Part shown: positions 1 through 6,999 of the stretch, piece by piece
How positions within the stretch are numbered: position 1 is the first letter of the stretch
How the letters are laid out: every line of letters starts with the position of its first letter
Assembly: GCA_024650095.1 (NCBI GenBank)
Contig: JANKMV010000050.1
Location: forward strand, 1-7,787
Direction: 5' to 3'
Source: Bacillota bacterium
Lineage (GTDB): Bacteria > Bacillota > Dethiobacteria > Dethiobacterales > Dethiobacteraceae
DNA length: 7,787 bases
Notes under the pieces: generated by a model
The model's input: the letters and a program-made list of their open reading frames with translations, nothing else
Database searches by the model: none
What the model was told of the DNA's origin: nothing
Program-made: the position numbers and the translations under genes

Positions 1-1225
1 GTGGGCGTAGTGAAGACATGGCTAGCAGACCAAACTGTTCGCCCATGTTCTCTAAACATGCTTCCCGTGTTTTCAAAACACGCTTGAGCCCTTCCCAAGC
101 ACCGGGATTTGTCAATACATCTCGTGCCTGAAGAATGAGATAGCCGCCATTTGCTTTAAGTAAGGAGCCTGCTTTAATCATGGTGTAATCTGTAGTTACC
201 ATGCCCAGTTTATTCTCATACTCGACGCGTCCCACCAGGTTATAGTAGGTAGGGTTGGTCTCTACAATCACCGGTGCACCGCTTGTTTCTTTGTTGTCCA
301 CCAATACATTAACACGATATTTATGGCCTGGCTCTTCCTTACGACGCAGCCACGGGAGCTGCATGGGCTCCTCTTCATCTTGGCGAAAATCATCGAGATT
401 GTCCAAAATATCTTTGCGCACCGCCAACAAGTAGGCTACCACGGCCTCTTCGTTGCTGTAGCGATCCTTTAATTCATCAATTAAATACCCCACGGCAAAA
501 AGACCAATTTTGTTTTCCAGTTCCTTTACTTTTTCCTTCATTTCGCGTTCTGCTGCCTGGATGCGGCGCATGACACTAATGGCGTTAAACTGTAGTTCGC
601 TCGACTTACGTTCTAGGTCTTCTTTTAGTTCCTCTGGTAGGTTAGCGATGTCTTCCGTGGCTACTTCCTCGCCATCCACGATGGGCACACTAACAAAACC
701 AGTGCTGGCCCTTTTTAAAGCAAAGCCTTGCTCCTCGGCCATGGTATGTAATTCTTCAAATAGTTGTGCTCGTATTTCTTGAAACACTCGGTAAATATCG
801 GCCTTCTGTCGCTCGTAATCATCCGCGTCAAAGGCCTTCGGTATTTCTAGCTTTAATGATTCCACCAAGCCTTGCATATCTTTAGCGAAACTTGAACCAC
901 GACCACAGGGGAGGCGCAGTGCCACTGGGTGCCCCGGGTTTTCAAAGTTATAGACATAACACCAATCGTCAGGTACATTTTCCGTACTTGCCACTTCATT
1001 TACAAGTGTGTGCGCGTACGAATTCTTGCCAGTTCCCGTCTGACCCGTCATAAAAATATTATAGCCATGCCGCTTGATCGCTAAACCAAACTCCATGGAG
1101 CGCGCCGCGCGTTCCTGACCGATGATACCCTCTAAGGGTGGGACCGATTCCGTTGTTTCAAACTCAAATTGTGTTGGATCACATGTAAAACGTAATTCCT
1201 CTGGGTTTAATGTCCGATGTTTCAT
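1..1225 (-). CDS. Lon-like AAA+ protease (AAA_32/LonB-type family), N-terminal 408 residues, cut by window edge
   Basis: My reading of the minus strand from the ATG at 1225-1223 is open to the window edge, giving 408 residues; the C-terminal part is outside. The start MKHRTLNPEELR, then the stretch running into FETT, IIGQERAARSMEFGL and GYNIF, is typical of the ATP-dependent Lon-like proteases with an AAA_32 domain (E. coli YcbZ is a relative). Walker A is GQTGTGKNS at residues 61-69. A charged coiled-coil-like helix lies near residues 190-250. The later ANGGYLILQARDVL stretch fits the Walker B region. The Lon-type Ser-Lys protease domain, expected in the missing half, cannot be checked. Such proteins are cytoplasmic and thought to degrade or remodel proteins using ATP; no substrate can be inferred here. 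The ribosome site AAAGGGGGAAG stands just before the ATG. The gene starts 18 bases after the TtcA-like stop, so the two are probably co-transcribed. Confidence 0.9.
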   Translation of the reverse strand, partial: MKHRTLNPEELRFTCDPTQFEFETTESVPPLEGIIGQERAARSMEFGLAIKRHGYNIFMTGQTGTGKNSYAHTLVNEVASTENVPDDWCYVYNFENPGHPVALRLPCGRGSSFAKDMQGLVESLKLEIPKAFDADDYERQKADIYRVFQEIRAQLFEELHTMAEEQGFALKRASTGFVSVPIVDGEEVATEDIANLPEELKEDLERKSSELQFNAISVMRRIQAAEREMKEKVKELENKIGLFAVGYLIDELKDRYSNEEAVVAYLLAVRKDILDNLDDFRQDEEEPMQLPWLRRKEEPGHKYRVNVLVDNKETSGAPVIVETNPTYYNLVGRVEYENKLGMVTTDYTMIKAGSLLKANGGYLILQARDVLTNPGAWEGLKRVLKTREACLENMGEQFGLLAMSSLRP

Positions 1226-1243
1226 GTTCTTCCCCCTTTCATA

Positions 1244-2053
1244 CTACTCCATATTATCTTCCTTATCTGCTAACTTCTGTTTAGTGTGCCAAAAATCTGC
1301 CATTAAAACACGAAACTCATCTTTTGCAAGAGGTGCCGGCCATAAATCTTGCTTGGTTCCTTCTCGCATCGCCACAACTAAATTATCAAAAACACGCTCA
1401 TTCATTTTTTCTAAATTTCCAATCAGCTCTTTTGCGGTCGCACGCATGGAATGACCAGCGTAGGGACAAGGCGTATTAATGGGTGGAAACGCGACCAAAC
1501 GTTGTGCTTGTTTTATTTCCTTTTCTCTAAAATATAATAACGGTCGAATCACCGTAACTTCAGTACGCGTTAAATAACTCTTGGGCTGAAAGGTCTTTAA
1601 TTGTCCTGCAAATAATTGTGACATAAGAAATGTTTCCACCGCATCATCAAGATGATGAGCCAGCGCTACTTTATTATATTCATGATCCCGCGCATAATTG
1701 TGAATAAATCCACGTCTGAAATAAGCACAGCGGGCGCATGGGCTTTGCCCCTCTTGCATAAAGGCCATCTGATATATTTGTGTCTCTAAAATCTCCAGTG
1801 GCACTTTTAGGTGGGCACATAAGTCTGTAAGCGGTGTTAAATCAACAACGTCAGGAAACCCTTGATCCACATGCACTGCCGCCAAATCAAAGGGAAAGGG
1901 AGCATGCTCCTGTAACGCCCGCAGGCACGTTAATAAAAATGAGGAATCCTTCCCGCCAGAGAGGCCTACCAACACACGGTCTCCAGCTTCAATTAGCTTA
2001 AATTCCACAATAGCGCGCCACAGGCGCCGATCTATCCACTTGGGCAATTTCAT
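1244..2053 (-). CDS. ttcA: TtcA-family tRNA 2-thiocytidine biosynthesis protein (PP-loop ATPase)
   Basis: This is a 269-residue cytoplasmic protein. The PP-loop SGGKDS (residues 32-37) binds ATP for adenylation of the target base. CARC (C106, C109) and a third cysteine in NTPCPYAG (C196) match the three cysteines that hold the [4Fe-4S] cluster in TtcA, and ALAHHLDDAVETF (H133-D137) is the usual family motif. TtcA thiolates cytidine 32 of some tRNAs. The protein is somewhat shorter than E. coli TtcA (about 311 residues), so strict orthology, and hence the exact tRNA target, is less sure than the family. I chose the ATG at 2053 because a GGAGG lies six bases before it; a GTG five codons upstream (2068) would place that GGAGG inside the gene. 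The Lon-like gene follows after 18 bases. A link between tRNA thiolation and proteolysis is only suggested by this proximity. Confidence 0.87.
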   Translation of the reverse strand: MKLPKWIDRRLWRAIVEFKLIEAGDRVLVGLSGGKDSSFLLTCLRALQEHAPFPFDLAAVHVDQGFPDVVDLTPLTDLCAHLKVPLEILETQIYQMAFMQEGQSPCARCAYFRRGFIHNYARDHEYNKVALAHHLDDAVETFLMSQLFAGQLKTFQPKSYLTRTEVTVIRPLLYFREKEIKQAQRLVAFPPINTPCPYAGHSMRATAKELIGNLEKMNERVFDNLVVAMREGTKQDLWPAPLAKDEFRVLMADFWHTKQKLADKEDNME

Positions 2054-2059
2054 CGTTGT

Positions 2060-2064
2060 CCTCC
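2060..2064 (-). promoter_or_regulatory. Ribosome binding site that sets the ttcA-like start
   Basis: On the minus strand GGAGG is followed by six bases (ACAACG) and then ATG at 2053. The in-frame GTG at 2068-2066 overlaps the region just upstream and has no comparable site at normal spacing. This decides the shorter, 269-residue product. Confidence 0.8.
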
Positions 2065-2088
2065 ACACCTTTTGTCATGAACCATTTT

Positions 2089-2127
2089 ATCATTCTTTTC
2101 ATCATAATTCCATTACAAGAATCTCAA
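2089..2127 (-). promoter_or_regulatory. Weak candidate promoter for the ttcA-like/Lon-like operon
   Basis: Two imperfect sigma-A-like pairs can be read on the minus strand: TTGAGA (2127-2122) with TATGAT (2106-2101) at a short spacing of 15, or TTGTAA (2118-2113) with AATGAT (2094-2089) at a spacing of 18. Neither is a strong match. A promoter is expected somewhere here because the gap to the previous gene exceeds 500 bases and contains a terminator. Confidence 0.25.
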
Positions 2128-2269
2128 ATCCAAGGCCAAAGCAACCGCACCAGCAGTACTGGTTACATCGCTGCTTGCTAACTGCATGCAATATAAATTC
2201 CTACCACTACTAGAAAGGCACACTTATGCAGTTTTCTCAACGTGTGCTTTCAGTACTAGTCCCGTAGAG

Positions 2270-2299
2270 TGTAGGGAACGGTCAAGACCGTTCCCTACA
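2270..2299. repeat. Perfect 30-base palindrome, copy P1
   Basis: The arms are 14 bases each (TGTAGGGAACGGTC at 2270-2283 and its exact reverse complement at 2286-2299) with a two-base AA centre. It would form a strong hairpin in RNA from either strand. The same core recurs twice within 180 bases, so it is a member of a REP/MITE-like intergenic family and not a one-off terminator. It has no U-tract on either side. Confidence 0.9.
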
Positions 2300-2311
2300 T
2301 TCGATGGTTCT

Positions 2312-2379
2312 TTCGTTTACGTGAATCTGCTGGATTTGACCAGTGTTGAAAATCACACGCCGTGCAGTACGGGTTACAC
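2312..2379. repeat. Intergenic direct repeat, copy A
   Basis: This stretch shares with copy B, in the same order: TTACGT near its start, TCTG(C/T)TGG, GATTT, the 13-base block TGTTGAAAATCAC (2344-2356), TGCAGT and GGTTACAC. It begins about 12 bases after palindrome P1, just as copy B begins about 12 bases after palindrome P3. Confidence 0.7.
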
Positions 2380-2391
2380 GTAAAAGTGTAG

Positions 2392-2411
2392 GGAACGGTC
2401 TTGACCGTTCC
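2392..2411. repeat. GGGAACGGTC palindrome, copy P2
   Basis: The arms are nine bases (GGAACGGTC at 2392-2400, GACCGTTCC at 2403-2411) with a TT centre. The left flank GTGTAGGG is the same as in copy P1, but the right outer arm has diverged (CGCG in place of CTACA), so only the inner hairpin is kept. Confidence 0.85.
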
Positions 2412-2450
2412 GCGCTTGCTATACCCAATTACTGCTAATTCCATGGTGTT

Positions 2451-2470
2451 GGGAACGGTCTGACCGTACC
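2451..2470. repeat. GGGAACGGTC palindrome, degenerate copy P3
   Basis: The left arm GGGAACGGTC is intact and is preceded by GTGTT, against GTGTA in the other two copies. The right arm reads GACCGTACC, with one internal mismatch, and the centre has shrunk to one base. It looks like a decayed member of the same family. Confidence 0.75.
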
Positions 2471-2481
2471 TAGCTCGGTGA

Positions 2482-2553
2482 TTCTTACGTTTAAATATAT
2501 CTGTTGGGGATTTAACGAATGTTGAAAATCACCGATTGCAGTTTTGGTTACAC
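2482..2553. repeat. Intergenic direct repeat, copy B
   Basis: This is the diverged partner of copy A, with the same ordered blocks, including TGTTGAAAATCAC at 2520-2532 and GGTTACAC at 2546-2553. Small insertions (ATAT, GG) separate the shared blocks. It stops about 15 bases before the acs terminator hairpin. Confidence 0.7.
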
Positions 2554-2568
2554 TAACCACTGCAAATA

Positions 2569-2600
2569 TATAAGCCTATGGCGGCTGCCATAGGCTTATA
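2569..2600 (-). terminator. Rho-independent-type terminator downstream of acs
   Basis: A perfect 14-base-pair stem (2569-2582 with 2587-2600) closes a four-base loop, starting 11 bases after the acs stop codon. On the minus strand it is followed only by the T-rich run TATTTGC. The stem is very strong; the T-tract is modest, so it may also act as a 3' end stabiliser. Confidence 0.75.
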
Positions 2601-2610
2601 GTAGTAAGAG

Positions 2611-4572
2611 TTAGCGTTGACGCCCGGCAATAAGGGCTGCCACAATGGATGAATCCGCTAGCGTCGAGGTATCTCCTAGGTTATCCTGTTCTCCGTGGGC
2701 GATCTTGCGTAAAATACGGCGCATAATTTTACCACTACGTGTTTTGGGTAACTCTTTACTAAACTGAATGCGATCGGGTGTAGCAATGGGTCCGATAACT
2801 TGCCGCACTACTTTAATTAGATCTGTACGCAGTTCTTCGCTTGCCTCATAACCCTCACGTAGAGTTACATAGGCATGAACGCCTTCACCCTTTACTGGGT
2901 GAGGAAAGCCCACCACGGCAGCTTCCACCACTGCGTCATGGGTAACGAGAGCGCTTTCCACTTCTGCTGTTCCTAAGCGATGACCAGATATGCTCATGAC
3001 GTCATCGACGCGACCTGTTAACCAAAAGTAACCATCCTCGTCCTTAAACGCTCCGTCTCCTGTAAAATAAAATCCTGGATATTGAGAAAAATAGGTGTTT
3101 TTAAAGCGTTGGGCATCACCATATACTGTGCGCATAATTCCTGGCCAGGCGTTGCGAATCACCAGATAACCGCCTTCATTAATGTCTGCCTCACTTCCGT
3201 CCTGTCGCAATACCATGGGTTCCACTCCGAAAAATGGCAGTGTTGCAGAACCAGGTTTCGTAGCAATGGCTCCAGGCAGGGGCGATAGTAATATCCCACC
3301 TGTCTCCGTTTGCCACCATGTATCTACAATGGGACAACGCTCTTTGCCTATGACGCGGTGATACCACAGCCATGCTTCGGGGTTAATAGGCTCACCAACT
3401 GAACCAAGTAATCGTAAGCTACTAAGGTCGCGACGGTTGGGCCATTCTTCTCCATCACGCATCATGGCTCGAATGGCAGTGGGTGCGGTATAGAAGATAT
3501 TCACTTTATATTTCTCCACAACCTCCCAGAAGCGATCTGGATTGGGATAGTTAGGCACACCTTCGAACATTAACGTGGTGGCCCCTTGTGCCAGTGGTCC
3601 ATAAACAATATAACTATGGCCTGTAATCCAGCCGATATCCGCGGTACACCAATAGGTATCCGCTTCTTTTAAATCAAATATATACTTTGTAGTGGTTGCA
3701 ACATGTGTTAAATACCCACCTGTAGTATGCAAAACACCCTTAGGTTTACCCGTGCTACCACTGGTATAAAGAATGAATAACGGATCTTCTGCATCCATTT
3801 CCACCGCTGGACAAACATCAGAAATGTCAGTAGCTGCCATTTCATCATCCCACCAACAGTCTCGACCAGCCGTCATGTTTACTTCCTCGTCTGAACGACG
3901 ACATACAATTACCGTCTTCACACAATCACAATCTTCCAGCGCTAAATCTGTTGTTTCCTTAAGGGGAATAACCTTAGTGGCACGTAAACCAACATCCGCA
4001 GTAATTAAAAGTTTACATGCGCTATCATTAATTCTGTCACGTAATGCTTCTGCACTAAAGCCACCAAAGACAATACTATGAACTGCACCCAAACGAGTAC
4101 ACGCGAGCATAGCAATGGCAAGTTGGGGTATCATGGGCATATAAATGGCTACACGATCACCCTTTTGTACGCCTTTTTTCTTCAAGACATTGGCAAAGCG
4201 ATTTACTTCGCGATGCAATTGCTGATAGGTGTAGGTTTTACTCTCTCCGGGTTCATTTCCCTCCCAGATAATAGCCGCCTTGTTTTTACGATCAGTCTCT
4301 AAATGCCTATCTAAACAGTTATAGGAAACATTAAGTTTTCCACCCCGAAACCAAGATATCTCGGCATTAACAAAATCATACTCTCTCACTTGCTCCCATT
4401 TTTTGAACCAATGAAGCTGGCTTGCCATTTCAGCCCAGAAGCCATCCGGGTCCTTGATGGAGCGGTCATACATGGCCGTATAGTCATTTAAACTTTTTAC
4501 ATGTGCCTTTTTACTAAACTCTTCTATAGGTTCAAATATTTTTTGTTGTATTTCTGTATCTTTTTCCATCAT
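2611..4572 (-). CDS. acs: Acetyl-CoA synthetase (AMP-forming acetate-CoA ligase)
   Basis: The protein is 653 residues, the normal length for Acs (the Salmonella enzyme is 652). It converts acetate, ATP and CoA to acetyl-CoA, AMP and pyrophosphate through acetyl-AMP in the cytoplasm. Visible family motifs are: [11 protein letters not shown] at 269-279 (ATP/phosphate loop); [13 protein letters not shown] at 308-320; WWQTETGG at 419-426, whose tryptophan limits the pocket to acetate; YFTGDGAF at 502-509; the hinge region [16 protein letters not shown] at 520-535; and [11 protein letters not shown] at 609-619. K615 is the lysine that is reversibly acetylated in well-studied Acs enzymes, so such control is possible, but no acetyltransferase or deacetylase gene is in this window. 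Two adjacent ATGs (4572 and 4569) follow GGGGAGG; the first has five bases of spacing and the second eight, so the start may be one codon later. The gene stands alone, with its own promoter and terminator. Confidence 0.97.
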   Translation of the reverse strand: MMEKDTEIQQKIFEPIEEFSKKAHVKSLNDYTAMYDRSIKDPDGFWAEMASQLHWFKKWEQVREYDFVNAEISWFRGGKLNVSYNCLDRHLETDRKNKAAIIWEGNEPGESKTYTYQQLHREVNRFANVLKKKGVQKGDRVAIYMPMIPQLAIAMLACTRLGAVHSIVFGGFSAEALRDRINDSACKLLITADVGLRATKVIPLKETTDLALEDCDCVKTVIVCRRSDEEVNMTAGRDCWWDDEMAATDISDVCPAVEMDAEDPLFILYTSGSTGKPKGVLHTTGGYLTHVATTTKYIFDLKEADTYWCTADIGWITGHSYIVYGPLAQGATTLMFEGVPNYPNPDRFWEVVEKYKVNIFYTAPTAIRAMMRDGEEWPNRRDLSSLRLLGSVGEPINPEAWLWYHRVIGKERCPIVDTWWQTETGGILLSPLPGAIATKPGSATLPFFGVEPMVLRQDGSEADINEGGYLVIRNAWPGIMRTVYGDAQRFKNTYFSQYPGFYFTGDGAFKDEDGYFWLTGRVDDVMSISGHRLGTAEVESALVTHDAVVEAAVVGFPHPVKGEGVHAYVTLREGYEASEELRTDLIKVVRQVIGPIATPDRIQFSKELPKTRSGKIMRRILRKIAHGEQDNLGDTSTLADSSIVAALIAGRQR

Positions 4573-4634
4573 GTCAACCTCCCCGTCATTTCAAATTTGT
4601 GCTAACAAGCCAAATGTATAAAAGCTCGCCATGA

Positions 4635-4651
4635 TATATTGTATCAATATA
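4635..4651. promoter_or_regulatory. Inverted repeat over the acs -10, possible operator
   Basis: TATATTG (4635-4641), three bases, then CAATATA (4645-4651) form a perfect 7-3-7 inverted repeat covering the -10 element and part of the spacer. An overlapping TGATA-N5-TATCA is also present. The position suits a repressor, but AT-rich palindromes arise by chance and no known regulator consensus is claimed. Confidence 0.35.
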
Positions 4652-4666
4652 CTACACGTTCAGCAA
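4638..4666 (-). promoter_or_regulatory. Sigma-A-type promoter of acs
   Basis: On the minus strand, TTGCTG (4666-4661) and TACAAT (4643-4638) are separated by exactly 17 bases. A start near 4631 would give a leader of about 60 bases before the acs ATG, ending in the strong GGGGAGG site. The -10 matches the consensus at five of six positions and the -35 at four. Confidence 0.65.
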
Positions 4667-4750
4667 GACATTTCCAGCAGAATTTACAATTCATTAAACA
4701 TTACGCCACAATACAAGAACAGATACTAGAGATACGTGAACCAGGAACAA

Positions 4751-4789
4751 ATGAAAAGGAGAAGTGCTCTTCTTAACAAGCGCTTCTCC
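4751..4789 (-). terminator. Rho-independent terminator of the sigma/anti-sigma operon
   Basis: An 11-pair stem (4758-4768 with 4779-4789, one G-U pair) with a ten-base loop lies 15 bases past the anti-sigma stop. On the minus strand it is followed by TTTTCATTTGTT. It separates this operon from the acs promoter. Confidence 0.8.
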
Positions 4790-4804
4790 ATCTATTTGCA
4801 TTAT

Positions 4805-6319
4805 CTATGGTGCAGGAATATTAATTTCCAGAACTGTATCACTTCGGTAAAGCACGGTATCCACATGTAGTGATAACGAACTAACATTCAGTACTGGAGC
4901 TTCAAAGCGTAGTGTAAACTCCTTTTTAAGGTTTTTGTGCATTTGTAAAAACTTCTTATAATCATCCTCACCCATGTGAGGACCAAAATGCTCATTGACC
5001 AGATCTTCCAGTCCGGGAATCGTAAACTCTTTATTACGTAGTTCATAGCGATTACCTTTATCGTCCATGAGATAAAAACTATCCAGCCTCGCTAGATCGC
5101 CATGCATAAGAGAGAGTGACACTATAGCTTCTTCACCAGTGAGAGAAAATTCCTCCACACTAATAAGAGTATGATGTAACCATGCCACAGGATTAGACCA
5201 AGTGCCCTTGTGCTTGTGGAGATTGATGATAAACGGTTCCGTATCTACAACGATCATACCTTCTGCTCGTACCGTAAGTCCATCCCTATCGAAAATCGGT
5301 GGATATAAATCATTCCCATTTATAGTAACAGCAGTCGCTGAAGAAGTCCTGCTTGAGAAAGCTGTGCCTCTACCTAGGCTGTACGGCATTCCTTTTTTAT
5401 CTAATAACTGCACCCTGAGTGGCTCTACCAGAAGCACCTCAAATGGCCGATCAGGCAATCTATTCCCCAAGCCGAACCCGGTTATGGGTTCCCCATCTGC
5501 GTTTAGGGGATACGTATCTCTATTTGTGATTGACCACATAAGACGAGTGCCAGTAATGCCAAAGGCTAATTCATCAACGGAAAAATCTATACCACTCTCT
5601 TCTGTATGCAAACGTATGACTTTGTAATCGCTCTCGTTTATTACCTCAATGGGTACGTCTAACTTCCACTCGCCATCGTTTCCCTCTATTCTTAATTCAA
5701 TGGGAAGATATTCTAAATAACCATACGCAGAAGGTTCAACAACAACATACCCATGTGTGTTTCCCTGATCATCTACTTGATAGCCAATACTTTTACTGCC
5801 AATACCCCAGAGACTTCGTTCATTAATTATTATTTCAATAGAATGATCTTCTGCGCTATATCCTTCTATTGAAAAAGTTGCGGCGAGACGGACAGAGTCG
5901 GCAATTACATTATGCACTTTAAATGTTATTCCTTGGTCTACTACAGTGTATTCCATTTGCTCGGCTTCATCTAGAGCACCCAGAAGTGCGCTGTCTCTAA
6001 TGAGCAAGCTAATAAAGGGGAGGCGTGCGAGTTGTTTTGCCACGGTGGGGCTCACAAATGGCGTCAAAATCAGGATTGCCAGTAAGATAGACGCTACTGC
6101 TAAAAGTGGCTTTACTCTCCGCTTACCTGGCTTACTAGACACAGCTACCTCTTTGCCAGACAAAGAACAAGCCACATCAAGGCCATTTTTAATTGTCTTA
6201 CGCATCGCTTCATGTGAGCGATAAAATGAACTGCAAGGAGAGCACCTGTGCAAATGTTCTTTTACTTCTACAGAAAAGATGCCATCAAGAATGCATACCT
6301 TCACATCTTCACATCTCAT
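4805..6319 (-). CDS. Transmembrane anti-sigma factor with zinc-binding-type N-terminus and DUF4179-like outer domain
   Basis: This 504-residue protein is the likely partner of the ECF sigma factor encoded just upstream. The N-terminus carries H22-x3-C26-x2-C29 (HLHRCSPC), the zinc anti-sigma (ZAS) pattern that holds the sigma factor in the cytoplasm. After a basic stretch (KPGKRRVK) comes one membrane helix at about 70-90 (PLLAVASILLAILILTPFV). The remaining roughly 410 residues should lie outside the cell. Their first part, around EYTVVDQGITFKVHNVIADS, resembles the DUF4179 domain of Firmicute anti-sigma factors; the later part is beta-rich and unrecognised, and presumably senses or transmits an envelope signal. 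The ATG overlaps the sigma stop by four bases (ATGA), with AAGGAAG upstream, so translation is coupled. The reading frame is intact although its sigma gene is broken. The family call is firm; the signal is unknown. Confidence 0.85.
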   Translation of the reverse strand: MRCEDVKVCILDGIFSVEVKEHLHRCSPCSSFYRSHEAMRKTIKNGLDVACSLSGKEVAVSSKPGKRRVKPLLAVASILLAILILTPFVSPTVAKQLARLPFISLLIRDSALLGALDEAEQMEYTVVDQGITFKVHNVIADSVRLAATFSIEGYSAEDHSIEIIINERSLWGIGSKSIGYQVDDQGNTHGYVVVEPSAYGYLEYLPIELRIEGNDGEWKLDVPIEVINESDYKVIRLHTEESGIDFSVDELAFGITGTRLMWSITNRDTYPLNADGEPITGFGLGNRLPDRPFEVLLVEPLRVQLLDKKGMPYSLGRGTAFSSRTSSATAVTINGNDLYPPIFDRDGLTVRAEGMIVVDTEPFIINLHKHKGTWSNPVAWLHHTLISVEEFSLTGEEAIVSLSLMHGDLARLDSFYLMDDKGNRYELRNKEFTIPGLEDLVNEHFGPHMGEDDYKKFLQMHKNLKKEFTLRFEAPVLNVSSLSLHVDTVLYRSDTVLEINIPAP

Positions 6320-6811
6320 AGTAACTCACTTCCTTCTGAGTGGCCATAAACAGACTGTAACTTTTCTATCGCTCGAGTCAGCTGGTATTTGACCGTGCTT
6401 TCAGGGATTTGTGTTACCGCTGATATTTCTTTAAATGTCAGCTCGAGGCCAAAACGCAGGATAGATATCTCCTTTTCCTGCTCCGTCAAATACGCTAACA
6501 TAGCTTCAAACTCCACCCAATACGTATCGTGGACAGGCAGATCATGACCCTGTAATCTATTTGTTTGCGGGTGCAGTTTTTTCTTCCTGAGCAGATCACG
6601 ACATGTATTAAACAATACGATAAAGCCAGGCCGGAACGGAGGTTAGATTAGCCAAGCGCCCGTTATGGTTCCATACTTTTAAAGACGCCTCCTGCAAAGC
6701 ATCTTCAGCATCTTGAGGGTTACCCAAGATACCAAGGGCATATCGATATAGTTTCGGCTGTATTTGTACAAAAAGTTCGAACTCTTGCCCTGCTACCTTC
6801 TGTTTCTGCAT
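6316..6811 (-). pseudogene. ECF-type RNA polymerase sigma factor, frameshifted in region 2.4
   Basis: Two adjacent frames together encode one ECF sigma factor of about 165 residues. The first (6811 to a TAA at 6610-6608, 67 residues) has region 2: FELFVQIQPKLYRYALGILG, then DAEDALQEASLKVW and PAWLYRIV. The second, open from a TTG at 6615 to 6316, continues as FNTCRDLLRKKK and carries region 4 (LTEQEKEISILRFGL, then FKEISAVTQIPESTVKYQL, the helix-turn-helix for the -35 element). ECF proteins normally have two residues between RI and NT in this helix, so the junction CGTATTGTTTAATACA looks like a loss of two bases, perhaps two T's. Neither piece alone should work as a sigma factor. The rest of both frames is undamaged, so the change is recent, an assembly or sequencing error, or recoded. 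The start has GGGGTGG before the ATG. The stop overlaps the anti-sigma ATG. Confidence 0.85.
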
Positions 6812-6888
6812 AAATCCACCCCGATTTTACCTCTCTACTAGTAATAACGAATCTTTGGTCACAAAAAGTCAAATATAGTTACACAATA

Positions 6889-6918
6889 AGTATACGTCCC
6901 GTACTAGCAATACGTAAA
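6889..6918 (-). promoter_or_regulatory. Candidate promoter of the sigma/anti-sigma operon
   Basis: On the minus strand TTTACG (6918-6913) and TATACT (6894-6889) are 18 bases apart, an acceptable sigma-A pair that would give a leader of about 70 bases. ECF operons often drive themselves from an AAC-type -35; TGTAAC at 6883-6878 could be one, but I see no convincing matching -10 (such as CGTC) at 16-17 bases. Other weak pairs exist, such as TTGACT near 6872. Confidence 0.3.
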
Positions 6919-6933
6919 GCAGATTTATGAATC

Positions 6934-6967
6934 AAAAAAGTACCTTCGCAATGGATAGGCACTTTTT
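6934..6967 (-). terminator. Rho-independent terminator of the malic enzyme gene
   Basis: On the minus strand AAAAAGTGCCT (6967-6957) pairs with AGGTACTTTTT (6945-6935), then the T-run extends one base further to give six T's. The one non-Watson-Crick position is a G-U pair in minus-strand RNA but an A-C mismatch in plus-strand RNA, which supports the minus-strand assignment. It lies about 33 bases past the malic enzyme stop. Confidence 0.8.
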
Positions 6968-6999
6968 CCTTTGACTGTATTGAATTACTGGGCGCGCTT

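Larger units (their letters stand above)
2054..2568. other. Noncoding intergenic region with a repeat cluster between acs and the ttcA-like gene
   Basis: No credible gene is visible here. A 65-codon plus-strand open stretch (2186-2383) runs straight through a perfect palindrome and has no convincing ribosome site or protein-like composition. The region holds three GGGAACGGTC palindromes (near 2270, 2392 and 2451) and two diverged copies of a roughly 70-base element (2312-2379 and 2482-2553). A short third relic, GCAGTACTGGTTACA at 2153-2167, echoes the end of that element. The rest (about 2168-2269) shows nothing recognisable. Confidence 0.75.

Noticed and set aside
510..782. Plus-strand serine-rich 90-codon open frame
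   Set aside because: It is antisense to the charged coiled-coil part of the Lon-like protein, where Glu/Lys codons read as Ser/Phe/Leu on the other strand.
2186..2383. Plus-strand 65-codon open frame in the intergenic region
   Set aside because: It runs through the perfect palindrome P1 and repeat copy A, lacks a clear ribosome site, and its translation resembles no protein family.
2269..2471. CRISPR array from the repeated GGGAACGGTC sequences
   Set aside because: Spacing is irregular (117 and 60 bases), the repeats decay strongly, and no cas gene is present.
4573..4750. Riboswitch or attenuator in the acs leader
   Set aside because: The predicted leader is only about 60 bases, and I see no conserved aptamer or terminator/antiterminator pair in it.
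5202..5627. Plus-strand 141-codon open frame antisense to the anti-sigma gene
   Set aside because: It lies wholly inside a well-supported minus-strand gene with recognisable domains, and its translation is low in protein-like features.
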